NCBI GenBank assembly: GCA_944342025.1
Contig: CALVMD010000005.1
Span: forward strand, 49,314-113,313
Reading direction: 5' to 3'
From: an uncultured Clostridia bacterium
Lineage (GTDB): Bacteria > Bacillota > Clostridia > Christensenellales > Borkfalkiaceae
Length of the DNA: 64,000 nt
Position 1 is the first letter of the stretch; every line of letters starts with the position of its first letter. The position numbers were made by a program, and so were the translations under genes. The notes beneath the pieces were generated by a model. It was not told the DNA's origin. It was given only the letters and a program-made list of their open reading frames with translations, and did no database searches. Positions 52,159 through 60,028 of the stretch are shown here, in pieces.

Positions 52159-52932
52159 TTAAAATTTGCCGTTCCGGTTCTGCCACGCCACTTGATCGGC
52201 GATGGTCTCCATCACGTCCCAATGCTCGGCGATCTTGCCGTTTTCCACGCGCCACAGATCGTAATACGAAGTGGGCTTGCCGCCGAACGTGCCTTCGGAT
52301 ACCGCCAGAACAAAATTGCCCTGCGCGAGGATCTGATGCGTTCTGTCGTAAATCATCTGAATGCCCGCCTTGCCGAGTGCTTCCAGCGCCGCGCCGAGGC
52401 CGGAAAGGCCGTCGGCAATGCCCGTGTTGTGCTGAATGTACTTGTCCCCTTCAAAGTAATCGGGCGTCTTTTCGGGGCGTTTGCCCTGCATCTCGTCATA
52501 GAGGAAGTTTTTAACGAGTTCGCGGTTTTTCTCCGTCTTGTCGAGGTCGCAGATTTCCGTCGTTCCGTCGATCTGCGTCCTGCCGGAGGGGTTGGGAGAA
52601 GCCTTCGCCGCGAGATTATCCCAATGTTCCGCGATAAGACCGTCTTCGAAACGGAAGATGTCGAACGCGACCTGCTCGCCCGCTCCCGCAAAGTTATACA
52701 CCGTCTGCATGAAAACCTTGTCTCCGTCCTCGAACGCGCGAATGGTGTTTACCGTCGTTTTGACGGGCGCAGCCCCCAAGTACGCGACCGAGCCGCAGAA
52801 CGCCCCCGCGCCCGTTCCGTATGAGAGGTTGTGCTGAATGTAATTTTCTTTGAGCAAAGATTTTGCCTTCGCAACGTCGCCGCTCGCAAAGCAGCTGATG
52901 AGTCCTTTCACCTTCTGAATATTGTTCGTCAT
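52159..52932 (-). CDS. SnoaL-like (NTF2-fold) protein, two repeats
   Basis: A 257-residue protein with two similar NTF2/SnoaL-type halves, each with a helix then NYIQHN/KYIQHNTG, a central VFMQTVYN or NFVLAVSEG strand and an AEHWD ending (LIAEHWDNL, KIAEHWDVM). Such proteins act as ester cyclases or small-molecule binding enzymes; the substrate is unknown. ATG 52932 has AAAGGAG at 8 nt. Another in-frame ATG at 52980 has GAGGAG at 7 nt; the extra 16 residues (MSVLNKIFGKRKEKKN) look unrelated. Expression comes from a strong promoter with two operators at 53087-53149. Confidence 0.8.
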   Translation of the reverse strand: MTNNIQKVKGLISCFASGDVAKAKSLLKENYIQHNLSYGTGAGAFCGSVAYLGAAPVKTTVNTIRAFEDGDKVFMQTVYNFAGAGEQVAFDIFRFEDGLIAEHWDNLAAKASPNPSGRTQIDGTTEICDLDKTEKNRELVKNFLYDEMQGKRPEKTPDYFEGDKYIQHNTGIADGLSGLGAALEALGKAGIQMIYDRTHQILAQGNFVLAVSEGTFGGKPTSYYDLWRVENGKIAEHWDVMETIADQVAWQNRNGKF

Positions 52933-53002
52933 GTTTTTCTTCTCCTTTCTTTTTCCGAAAATTTTATTTAAGACTGACATGGTTTTGCTCCTCGCTTTTC
53001 GA

Positions 53003-53053
53003 TCACCAAGAAACGCTTTTGCCTGCCGCGCAGACGACTGCTACCTTTTTCAT
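53003..53053 (-). pseudogene. Remnant of a NAD(P)-binding protein gene (16 codons)
   Basis: A good ribosome binding site (GGAGG, 10 nt) and ATG 53053 start MKKVAVVCAAGK, the first strand and glycine loop of NAD(P)H-binding (SDR-like) proteins, then run into SVSW and a stop. The gene is probably cut after about 12 codons. It sits between the promoter at 53112-53140 and the SnoaL-like gene, where an oxidoreductase would be expected. It may alternatively be a leader peptide. Confidence 0.5.
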
Positions 53054-53086
53054 AGATCATTTACCTCCGAATATTTTTTGATTTTG

Positions 53087-53107
53087 TTGTAATCTTTTTG
53101 ATTACGA
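53087..53107. promoter_or_regulatory. Operator-like inverted repeat, copy 2
   Basis: TTGTAAT, 7 nt, ATTACGA, one mismatch from perfect, located just after the -10 of the SnoaL-like gene's promoter. Same design as the copy at 53129-53149, 42 bp away. Confidence 0.6.
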
Positions 53108-53111
53108 CGAT

Positions 53112-53140
53112 AGTATAGCACCAGCATGTTGTAATGTCAA
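53112..53140 (-). promoter_or_regulatory. Near-consensus SigA promoter of the SnoaL-like gene
   Basis: Minus-strand TTGACA (53140-53135), 17-nt spacer, TATACT (53117-53112). The -35 is covered by an inverted repeat. Confidence 0.85.
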
Positions 53141-53149
53141 GAATTACAA
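53129..53149. promoter_or_regulatory. Operator-like inverted repeat, copy 1
   Basis: TTGTAAT, 7 nt, ATTACAA: a perfect 7-bp inverted repeat overlapping the -35 element, as expected for a repressor site. Confidence 0.7.
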
Positions 53150-53204
53150 CGAAGTTTTTAAAAATTTATTTCCCGCAAAAGCCGCCCGTCTCTTCCCTGA
53201 AAAG

Positions 53205-53241
53205 CGCAGCCGCCCCCGAATAATTTTCGGGGGCGGCTGCG
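53205..53241. terminator. Strong GC hairpin, possible second terminator
   Basis: CGCAGCCGCCCCCGAA and TTCGGGGGCGGCTGCG form a perfect 16-bp stem with a 5-nt loop. CTTTTC follows on the minus strand and GCGTTTGT on the plus strand. It lies between the cyclophilin-like gene's terminator and the SnoaL-like promoter; the intervening bases hold no recognised gene. Confidence 0.5.
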
Positions 53242-53310
53242 GCGTTTGTCCGCATTCGTTTTTTTGCGGCAGCCCGAACAGTTTGTTCATCGTCCGCTTT
53301 TACGGCAACA

Positions 53311-53340
53311 AAAAAACGGCGGGGTTTCCGCCGTTTTTAA
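53311..53340 (-). terminator. Intrinsic terminator after the cyclophilin-like gene
   Basis: AAAAACGGCGG and CCGCCGTTTTT pair around AAACC, with a long T-run on the minus strand. Confidence 0.85.
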
Positions 53341-53355
53341 AAATTCTTTCAATGA

Positions 53356-54252
53356 TCAATATTTGAGGACCCTGATCTCTTCGATGACGATCTGCGCACG
53401 GGGGATGTTGAATACGACATCCTCGTAGACGCTCTCTTCCCAGTACTCGTCCTCGATATTCATCTGGCTTTCGACGGTAAAAATTTCCGTCCCCTCTTCG
53501 TCGCCGCCGTTGAGCGTTTCGAGGGTGTACTCTTCGATCGCGTCGAGAAGATCCTGCAAAGTCTGTTCGTCGTCCTCTTTCAGAAGACCAAACGTGCAGT
53601 AAGCCGTCGAATTGCCTGTCGAACCCGTATAGATGGAAAACAGGCTGGTCGTCGCGTTATAGCAGTACGGGCGCTGATCCATTTCGCCGTCTTCATTGCG
53701 CTGAACGTAGATCTTTTTGGAAGTGTTGGCAGGCGTATAGTAATACGTGCCGATGGAGCCGAACGTTTCGCTCAGGCCGTTGTTCTTGATCGTAAAACGG
53801 TTATCCTCGAACTCGCCGTACAGCGTGTTGTAAGGGCGTTCCTTATCCGCGTCTTCCCAAACAGAGATATTTTCAAGGGTGACGTTGCCGTTTTCGTCCT
53901 TGGTCGCCGCGTCGTAGTCCTTTTCGATAAGGTCGTCCGCGACGTCGACGTCGCTGCTCTCATAATAGTAACCGCCGCCGACCATACGGGCGCTCTGATA
54001 ATCGTGAATGACGGTGCCGTCGAAATAATCCATGTCGATGAGTTCGAGATAGTGCGCCACCGTCTGCGGGTACATGTTGCGGTACAGTTCGTATTCCAGC
54101 GTATACTCTTTGTCGTTGAAAGAAATTCTAACGGAAATTTCGGGGCGCTTGCTCTCGCAGCCGACGAACGCGAGCGACATGACGAGCACGAGCATCGCGG
54201 CGAACAGCACGGAAACAAATTTTGCGATCTTTCCGCCCAAAGTCTTTGCCAT
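53356..54252 (-). CDS. Cyclophilin-like lipoprotein
   Basis: A 298-residue protein with lipobox AFVGC (Cys32). After the anchor it has a cyclophilin-type pattern: MYPQTVAHYLELIDMDYFDG followed by TVIHDYQSARMVGGGYY, as in secreted peptidyl-prolyl isomerases (YFDGTxFHR.I..FMIQGGD); the canonical FHR reads IHD and the QGGD part reads MVGGGY. So it may be a divergent isomerase helping extracellular protein folding, or an inactive relative. The C-terminal acidic part is unassigned. GAGGAGG precedes the ATG; promoter at 54300-54328. Confidence 0.75.
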   Translation of the reverse strand: MAKTLGGKIAKFVSVLFAAMLVLVMSLAFVGCESKRPEISVRISFNDKEYTLEYELYRNMYPQTVAHYLELIDMDYFDGTVIHDYQSARMVGGGYYYESSDVDVADDLIEKDYDAATKDENGNVTLENISVWEDADKERPYNTLYGEFEDNRFTIKNNGLSETFGSIGTYYYTPANTSKKIYVQRNEDGEMDQRPYCYNATTSLFSIYTGSTGNSTAYCTFGLLKEDDEQTLQDLLDAIEEYTLETLNGGDEEGTEIFTVESQMNIEDEYWEESVYEDVVFNIPRAQIVIEEIRVLKY

Positions 54253-54299
54253 ATATCCTCCTCAGAATTAAGGGCTGTTTCCCGTTTTGATACCCTATT

Positions 54300-54328
54300 A
54301 TTTTAACCGTTATTTACAAAATCGTCAA
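54300..54328 (-). promoter_or_regulatory. SigA-type promoter for the cyclophilin-like gene
   Basis: Minus-strand TTGACG (54328-54323), 17-nt spacer, TAAAAT (54305-54300), 48 bp before the start codon. Confidence 0.8.
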
Positions 54329-54490
54329 GCACTTTTTTCGCCTTACGGCAAAATTAGCGCAAACTTCCGCTTGTTTATCACAAATGCGCCGCCAAACAAT
54401 TGTGCCGCAGCGCATAACGGCGGGTACGGAGCACCCCATCGCCCGTAAAATCGCACGCGTGCGCGCAAACGCATATGCGCCGCGCTTGCC

Positions 54491-54688
54491 CTATCCGTAA
54501 TAATTTACGGGCGGAAGCGTGCAAAAATCGTAATTTTTCAACCCTTCCATGCCCTGAACGTTCGCGTGGCAGGAACAGTTGATCATGCAGTTGGATTTAC
54601 CGCCATGCAGATGTACGGCGACGATCTTTTTGCCGAGGGCGTATGCATAGCCGCATTCCCATTTCGCCTCAATAAAAAAACGGGACAC
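54491..54688 (-). pseudogene. Nucleoside 2-deoxyribosyltransferase-like, C-terminal remnant
   Basis: The product reads EAKWECGYAYALGKKIVAVH and ends ...GLKNYDFCTLPPVNYYG, like the C-terminal third of nucleoside 2-deoxyribosyltransferase family proteins (pattern GTAWExGYAYALGK), normally about 150 residues. The N-terminal two thirds are missing; the frame opens with a GTG inside the T-run side of the rplQ terminator, with no ribosome binding site. A remnant of a gene whose 5' part was deleted against the rplQ terminator is the best reading. Confidence 0.6.
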
Positions 54689-54708
54689 ATGTCCCGTTTT
54701 TTTCGCAT
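54681..54708 (-). terminator. Intrinsic terminator at the end of the ribosomal protein cluster
   Basis: Minus-strand ACGGGACA and TGTCCCGT pair tightly and are followed by TTTTTTATT, 20 bp after the rplQ stop. Confidence 0.85.
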
Positions 54709-54726
54709 TGTTCCGATGAGCCGCAA

Positions 54727-55242
54727 TTATACCAACTCGATGATCGCGGTCTCGGCTGCGTCGCCGCGGCGCTCGCCGAGCGTGATGATGCGGGTATAAC
54801 CGCCGGCACAGTTCTTCTCGTCGTTTCTCTGCGCGTATTTCGGCGCGATCTCGTTGAAGAGTTTTTCGATGAGGGGATGTGCGACGTCGCCCGTCCTCGT
54901 CTTGTATGCGCTCTTGCTCTCGTTGAACGCCTTGATCTCCTGCAGATCGTAGAGTTTCGCCATGATCCTGCGGCGGGCGGCAAGTTTCTTCGGGCCGTCT
55001 TTGACGACGGTGACCGTCACCTCTTTTTCCTTTTTGCCCGTCTTTTCGGTCACGACCTTCGTGCTCTCGATCGTGTCGTCATAACTGTTGACGGCGGCCG
55101 TGATGATCTTTTCGACGTACGACCTGAGCTCTTTCGCGCGAGCTTTGGTCGTCTCTATTTTTCCGTACCAGAGAAGGCTGGAAGCCTGATTTCTCAGGAT
55201 CGCGATGCGCTGCTCGCTCGTTCTGCCCAATTTTCCCGGCAT
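54727..55242 (-). CDS. rplQ: 50S ribosomal protein L17, long form
   Basis: A 171-residue L17. N-terminal KLGRTSEQRIAILRNQASSL and C-terminal GGYTRIITLGERRGDAAETA are standard. Between the two halves is an extra stretch of roughly 40-50 residues (SYDDTIESTKVVTEKTGKKE and on) absent from the 115-130-residue standard form. It is last in the cluster, 4 bp after rpoA, and is followed by the terminator at 54681-54708. Confidence 0.95.
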   Translation of the reverse strand: MPGKLGRTSEQRIAILRNQASSLLWYGKIETTKARAKELRSYVEKIITAAVNSYDDTIESTKVVTEKTGKKEKEVTVTVVKDGPKKLAARRRIMAKLYDLQEIKAFNESKSAYKTRTGDVAHPLIEKLFNEIAPKYAQRNDEKNCAGGYTRIITLGERRGDAAETAIIELV

Positions 55243-55246
55243 AATG

Positions 55247-56203
55247 TTAATCCTCCTTTTTTTCTAAAGAAAGTCCGTAAGATTCGAGCTTCTGAATGAC
55301 CTCGTCCAGCGACTTTCTGCCGAGGTTGCGTACTTTCAGCATTTCGTCCTCGGTCTTTTTGGTCAGGTCTTCGACCGTATGGATGTTCGCGCGTTTGAGA
55401 CAGTTGTAAGAGCGGACGGACAGGTCCATATCTTCGATCGCCATGGCAAGCACCTGCTGCTGCTTGTCGTCTTCGTTCTTGACGAGGATGTCCATGCCCT
55501 TGATGAAATCGGAGAGATTGACGAACAGGCTGATGTGATCCTGCATGATCTTCGCCGCGAGGGAAACGATCTCCTTGGCGGAAAAGGCACCGTTCGTCCA
55601 AACTTCCATGATGAGCTTGTCGTAGTCGATGTTCTGGCCGACGCGCGTGCTCTCCACGTTGTAATTGACTTTTTTGACGGGGGTATAAATAGAATCGATG
55701 GGAATGTAGCCGATCGGGTGGTTCTTGTTGGAACCGGCGCCCTTATAGCCCCTGCCCCTGCCGATGGTCACTTCCATATCCAGTTTCGCGCCTTCGTCCA
55801 CCGTGCAGATATACTGGTCTTTGTTGATGACCTCGACTTCTGCGTCCTGCTCGATGTCGGCGCCCGTGATGACGACGGGACCTTCCTTGCAGATGTGCAT
55901 GGTCTTGGTGTAATCCTTGTCGACCGAAGTCGTCTGGATGGCGAGCGTTTTCAGGTTGAGTATGATTTCGGGCACATCCTCCTTCACGCCGGGGATCGCC
56001 GAAAATTCATGCTTCACGAGACCGTCGGGATAAAATCTGATACCCTGCACCGCGGCTCCGGGGAGCGCGGAAAGAAGTATCCTTCTCAAGCAGTTGCCTA
56101 TTGTAAGACCGAAACCTTTTTCGAGCGGTTCGACAACGATCTTCGCATAGCTCTTCGACTCGTTCTCCTCCACCTCGATCTTAGGCATATCCATTTCGAT
56201 CAT
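55247..56203 (-). CDS. rpoA: RNA polymerase alpha subunit
   Basis: A 318-residue subunit that starts RNA polymerase assembly and contacts upstream promoter DNA and activators. The N-terminal domain has FGLTIGNCLRRILLSALPGA, and the C-terminal domain has LDLSVRSYNCLKRANI-like sequence followed by LRNLGRKSLDEVIQKLESYG-like sequence (here VRNLGRKSLDEV). AGGAGG lies 9 nt before ATG 56203. Conserved position between rpsD and rplQ. Confidence 0.97.
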   Translation of the reverse strand: MIEMDMPKIEVEENESKSYAKIVVEPLEKGFGLTIGNCLRRILLSALPGAAVQGIRFYPDGLVKHEFSAIPGVKEDVPEIILNLKTLAIQTTSVDKDYTKTMHICKEGPVVITGADIEQDAEVEVINKDQYICTVDEGAKLDMEVTIGRGRGYKGAGSNKNHPIGYIPIDSIYTPVKKVNYNVESTRVGQNIDYDKLIMEVWTNGAFSAKEIVSLAAKIMQDHISLFVNLSDFIKGMDILVKNEDDKQQQVLAMAIEDMDLSVRSYNCLKRANIHTVEDLTKKTEDEMLKVRNLGRKSLDEVIQKLESYGLSLEKKED

Positions 56204-56237
56204 GCGACTTTACCTCCTTTTTCTAAGGCGTACCCAA

Positions 56238-56861
56238 TTACTTGGAGTACAACTCGACGATCATATGCTCCGCAATCTGACTGTCGATATCTTCCCTTGC
56301 GGGGAGCGCTAAAATCTTTCCTTCCAGTTTTTCGGGGTCGAATTCAAGCCATTTGGGCATGTTGCCGACCTTCATCGTCTTGATCTGTTCGAAATATTTA
56401 TCTTTTTTCCTGTTCTCTTTGACAGCGATCACGTCGCCCGCCTTCACGATGTAGGAAGGGACGTTCACCGTTCTGCCGTTGACCGAGAAATGCGCGTGGT
56501 TGACGAGCTGCCTTGCCTGCGCGCGGGAACCGCCGATGCCCATGCGGTAGATCACGTTGTCGAGACGGCGCTCGAGAAGGGAGAGCATGTTTTCGCCCGT
56601 GATACCCTTCATGCGGTCAGCCATTTCATAATATTTCCTGAACTGGCCTTCCTGTACGCCGTAGATCCTCTTGGTCTTCTGCTTTTCGCGAAGCTGCAGG
56701 CCGTACTCGGAGACCTTTTTCCTGCCGGCGCCGTGTACGCCGGGGGCAACGGGGCGCTTTTCAAACGCGCATTTGCCCGAATAACATCTGTCGCCCTTCA
56801 AAAAGAGCTTTGCGCCCTCTCTGCGGCAGAGACGGCATTTGGAATCTCTGTATGTTGCCAT
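56238..56861 (-). CDS. rpsD: 30S ribosomal protein S4
   Basis: A 207-residue primary 16S rRNA-binding protein, of the zinc-binding type: [20 protein letters not shown] with a fourth Cys just after. The S4 RNA-binding motif ([20 protein letters not shown]) is intact. It lies between rpsK and rpoA, the usual order when S4 is kept in this cluster. In many bacteria S4 represses its own operon; no leader structure was identified here. Confidence 0.96.
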   Translation of the reverse strand: MATYRDSKCRLCRREGAKLFLKGDRCYSGKCAFEKRPVAPGVHGAGRKKVSEYGLQLREKQKTKRIYGVQEGQFRKYYEMADRMKGITGENMLSLLERRLDNVIYRMGIGGSRAQARQLVNHAHFSVNGRTVNVPSYIVKAGDVIAVKENRKKDKYFEQIKTMKVGNMPKWLEFDPEKLEGKILALPAREDIDSQIAEHMIVELYSK

Positions 56862-56880
56862 TTCTTTTTCTCCTTAATAC

Positions 56881-57282
56881 TTAGACTCTGCGGCGCTTCG
56901 GGGGCCTGCAACCGTTGTGCGGGATGGGCGAAACGTCGGTGATCATGGTGATCTCAAGATCCGCCGCCGCAAGCGCGCGGATCGCCGCTTCTCTGCCTGC
57001 GCCGGGGCCCTTGACGTACACTTCGACCGAGCGGAGCCCGTGCTCTTTTGCGGCCTTTGCCGCCGTATCTGCCGCCATCTGCGCTGCGAACGGCGTGCCC
57101 TTCCTCGAACCTTTGAAGTTGAGGCTGCCCGCGCTCGACCAGGAGATGGTGTTGCCGTTCATATCCGTGATCGTGACAAGCGTGTTATTGAACGAGGATT
57201 GGATATGCACCTGACCTTTGTCTACTTTTTTAAGCTCTTTGCGACGCCTAACCTGCGCCGTCTTTTTAGCAGCAGCTGCCAT
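56881..57282 (-). CDS. rpsK: 30S ribosomal protein S11
   Basis: A 133-residue protein of the 30S platform. Signature [20 protein letters not shown] and [15 protein letters not shown] at the C-terminus. 19 bp spacers separate it from rpsM and rpsD, consistent with cotranscription. Confidence 0.97.
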   Translation of the reverse strand: MAAAAKKTAQVRRRKELKKVDKGQVHIQSSFNNTLVTITDMNGNTISWSSAGSLNFKGSRKGTPFAAQMAADTAAKAAKEHGLRSVEVYVKGPGAGREAAIRALAAADLEITMITDVSPIPHNGCRPPKRRRV

Positions 57283-57301
57283 GTTTTCGATCCTCCTTCA
57301 A

Positions 57302-57670
57302 TTATTTCTTCTTCTTCGCGACCGTGCGGCGGGGACCTTTCCTCGTCCTCGCGTTGCGCTTAGAGCTCTGACCGCGGACGGGCAGGCCCTTTCTGTGGCG
57401 GATCCCGCGATAGCAGCCGATCTCCATGAGACGCTTGATGTTCATGTTGACTTCGCTGCGGAGTTCGCCTTCCACTCTCAGGTTGTGATCGATATATTCT
57501 CTCAGTTTGGATACGTCGTTTTCATCGAGATCTTTCACTCTCGTATCGGGATCGATGCCCGTCGCAGCAAGGATCTGCTTAGACGTGGTGAGACCTATGC
57601 CGTAGATATAGGTCAGGCCGATCTCGACCCGTTTTTCTCTGGGTAAATCTACACCGGCAATACGTGCCAT
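57302..57670 (-). CDS. rpsM: 30S ribosomal protein S13
   Basis: A 122-residue protein of the 30S head. It starts [20 protein letters not shown] and contains [20 protein letters not shown], both family hallmarks, with a lysine-rich tail. It follows rpmJ after 128 bp and precedes rpsK. Confidence 0.97.
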   Translation of the reverse strand: MARIAGVDLPREKRVEIGLTYIYGIGLTTSKQILAATGIDPDTRVKDLDENDVSKLREYIDHNLRVEGELRSEVNMNIKRLMEIGCYRGIRHRKGLPVRGQSSKRNARTRKGPRRTVAKKKK

Positions 57671-57798
57671 TTGTCCTGTTGACCTCCGTTTGGATTTTTA
57701 ATGGTGTTTATTGGGTTTTTATATGGCATTCACGCGCGCGCCCGCCCGAAAATGTGGAATGAGAGCGGCACTCTCGCGCATGAGATTGTTTTCAAAGA

Positions 57799-57915
57799 TC
57801 AGCCCTGCCTCTGTTTATGGCTCTTGTTTTTGGAACAGATGACCATGACTTTGCCGTTACGCTTGATGACTTTGCATTTGTCGCACATAGGCTTTACAGA
57901 CGGTCTTACTTTCAT
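57799..57915 (-). CDS. rpmJ: 50S ribosomal protein L36
   Basis: A 38-residue ORF read directly from the sequence: [20 protein letters not shown], then [18 protein letters not shown]. It has the zinc ligands C-x2-C-x12-C-x4-H of the cysteine-containing L36. GGAGG lies 8 nt before the ATG. Position between infA and rpsM is the standard one. Confidence 0.97.
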   Translation of the reverse strand: MKVRPSVKPMCDKCKVIKRNGKVMVICSKNKSHKQRQG

Positions 57916-58035
57916 TTTGATTTCCTCCGAAAATATTCTGTCGCATCTTTCCGCCGCGGCGGAAAAAAGTTGGCGGTCTCCCGCCCGCGGATGATCCGCG
58001 CTGTGTGTTCCGCGATACCCTTGCGGGGAGCGAAG

Positions 58036-58257
58036 TTACGATTTGCCGCGCCAGGTGATCCTGCCTTTGGTAAGATCGTACGGGCTCATTTCCAGCTTGA
58101 CCGTGTCGCCGGGGATGATCCTGATGTAGTTCATCCGCAGTTTTCCGGAAATATAAGCCGTGATGACATGCCCGTTGGAAAGCTGCACCTTAAACGTAGC
58201 GTTCGGCAGCGCTTCCACGACTTTGCCTTCGGTTTCGATTACGTCGTCTTTGGACAC
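58036..58257 (-). CDS. infA: Translation initiation factor IF-1
   Basis: A 73-residue OB-fold protein ([20 protein letters not shown]; ending [11 protein letters not shown]) that occupies the ribosomal A site during initiation. It starts within the last codons of the KOW-protein gene, so it is translationally coupled to it. rpmJ follows after 120 bp. Confidence 0.97.
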   Translation of the reverse strand: MSKDDVIETEGKVVEALPNATFKVQLSNGHVITAYISGKLRMNYIRIIPGDTVKLEMSPYDLTKGRITWRGKS

Positions 58258-58556
58258 GAATGACTTCCTCCGCTCTGATTTTTTATCCGTTCCCGCGCCG
58301 CCGCTTTCAGCGCCGCGCGGATCTCGCTGTCCTGGTCTTTCCCCTCTCCGATCCGCTCTGCGATCTCGGGAAAAAACTTCGGCAAAAGCCGCACGTGCTT
58401 TGCGTTTTTCTTTTTGGGCGCAAAACAGCTCTTATACTTTCCGTCGGCGAGCAGAAGGCGCTCTCCTTCTTTCCCGACGATGATGTACAGTCTTCCTTCG
58501 TCGCGGCCGTAAAGGCTCTCCGCGACGCCGCCTGCTTCGGGCGTTTTTACTTTCAT
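58239..58556 (-). CDS. KOW-domain RNA-binding protein (L14e-like)
   Basis: A 105-residue protein with a KOW-like strand region ([20 protein letters not shown]) followed by a basic helical stretch ([16 protein letters not shown]) and an unrelated C-terminal tail. Genes of this type occur between map and infA in many Clostridia and are annotated as RNA-binding or L14e-like. Function unproven, probably linked to ribosomes. The gene overlaps infA by 19 bp and follows map by 10 bp. Confidence 0.88.
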   Translation of the reverse strand: MKVKTPEAGGVAESLYGRDEGRLYIIVGKEGERLLLADGKYKSCFAPKKKNAKHVRLLPKFFPEIAERIGEGKDQDSEIRAALKAAARERIKNQSGGSHSCPKTT

Positions 58557-58566
58557 ACGCGCTCTC

Positions 58567-59310
58567 TCAGATGGTCAGGATCTCGACGCCGTCTTCACGG
58601 ATGACCACGGTGTTTTCATAGTGCGCCGCGGGCTTGCCGTCGCGGGTCTTCACCGTCCAGCCGTCGTCCAGAAAGTCGACCTGGTAGCCGCCCATGTTGA
58701 TCATGGGCTCGATGCAGATGACCATGCCCGCTTTGAGGCGGATGCCCGTGCCCGCTTTCCCGAAATTGGGAACGGACGGGTCTTCGTGCATCTCGCGGCC
58801 GATGCCGTGCCCCACGAGCGCGCGGACGACGGAAAAACCGTTCTCTTCCGCATGTTTCTGCACGCGCGCGCCGATGTCGTACAGCGGCGTGCCCGCCCGA
58901 AGGTTTTCGATCGCTTTGAAGAAACACTCTTCGGTCACGCGGACCAGCTTTTTCTTGTCCTCGGAAACGTTGCCGACCATAAAAGTCCTCGCTCCGTCGC
59001 CGTGGAACCCGTTCTTGTACGCGCACAGGTCGATACTCACGATGTCGCCGTCGCGGATCACCCTGTCTCCCGGAATGCCGTGCACGACCACCTCGTTGAC
59101 GGAGGCGCAGATGCTTGCGGGATACCCGCAATATCCGAGTTCCGAAGGGATCGCGCCCCTCGAACGGATATACTTTTCGGCATATTCGTCCAGCTCTTTG
59201 GTCGTGACGCCGGGCCTGATTTTGGAACCGACGTAGGCGAGCGTGTCGCGCACGATGGCGCAGGGCTCGCGCATCAGGTCGATCTCCTGTTCCGTTTTGA
59301 TCGTTATCAT
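58567..59310 (-). CDS. map: Methionine aminopeptidase, type I
   Basis: A 247-residue enzyme removing the initiator methionine from nascent proteins. Metal ligands are in place: SIDLCAYKNGFHGDGARTF (Asp), GHGIGREMHEDPSVPNFG (His), then VICIEPM and a final Glu near TVVIREDG. It lies 12 bp after adk in the spc-type order. Confidence 0.96.
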   Translation of the reverse strand: MITIKTEQEIDLMREPCAIVRDTLAYVGSKIRPGVTTKELDEYAEKYIRSRGAIPSELGYCGYPASICASVNEVVVHGIPGDRVIRDGDIVSIDLCAYKNGFHGDGARTFMVGNVSEDKKKLVRVTEECFFKAIENLRAGTPLYDIGARVQKHAEENGFSVVRALVGHGIGREMHEDPSVPNFGKAGTGIRLKAGMVICIEPMINMGGYQVDFLDDGWTVKTRDGKPAAHYENTVVIREDGVEILTI

Positions 59311-59322
59311 TTTGAGCGCCGT

Positions 59323-59943
59323 TTATTTGAGCGCGGCTGCGATGCGGGCGAACACCTCGTCGATCGTGCCTACGCCGTCGATATTGATGAGAACGTTCTT
59401 GTTTTTATAATACTCGATGAGGGGCGCGGTCTGCTCGCTGTAAACTTTCAGGCGGTTGCCGACCGTCTCCTCGTTGTCGTCTTTGCGCTGATACAGCTCG
59501 CCGCCGCACCTTTCGCAGACGGTTTTGCCGTTCAGGAAATTTACATGATAGCTCTCGCCGCAGTTCTTGCAGACGCGCCTGCCGCAGAGACGATCCATGA
59601 GAAGGGAAAGATCCACGTCGATGTTGATGACCGCATCGACCTTGGAGAATTTATCCAGCTCCTCCGCCTGGAAAAGGTTGCGGGGGAACCCGTCGAGGAG
59701 ATAACCGCCCTTGCAGTCGTCCTCTTTGAGCCTGCCCTCCACGATCTTGCAGGTAACTTCGTCGGGGACGAGCTGACCTTTATCCGTATAGGATTTTGCA
59801 AGAAGACCGATTTCCGTTCCGCGCTTGATGTTGTCGCGGAAGATGTCGCCCGTGGAGATGTGAGGAAGATGATACTTTTCCGATATGCGGGTTGCCTGCG
59901 TGCCTTTGCCTGCGCCGGGGGCGCCCAGAAGGATAATATTCAT
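59323..59943 (-). CDS. adk: Adenylate kinase
   Basis: A 206-residue enzyme balancing AMP, ADP and ATP. P-loop is GAPGAGKGTQA; the LID domain is the zinc-binding type of Gram-positive bacteria, with CKNC and CERC pairs, in contrast to the cysteine-free Gram-negative type. DGFPRNLFQAEEL is also typical. It sits 85 bp after secY. Confidence 0.97.
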   Translation of the reverse strand: MNIILLGAPGAGKGTQATRISEKYHLPHISTGDIFRDNIKRGTEIGLLAKSYTDKGQLVPDEVTCKIVEGRLKEDDCKGGYLLDGFPRNLFQAEELDKFSKVDAVINIDVDLSLLMDRLCGRRVCKNCGESYHVNFLNGKTVCERCGGELYQRKDDNEETVGNRLKVYSEQTAPLIEYYKNKNVLINIDGVGTIDEVFARIAAALK

Positions 59944-60028
59944 AGTTTTCTCTCCCTTGGATTTACGATTTATTTTGCGGCCGCCCGCGCACCCGGCGCG
60001 GGCGGCACAGCCGTTTAAGCCGAGACTC

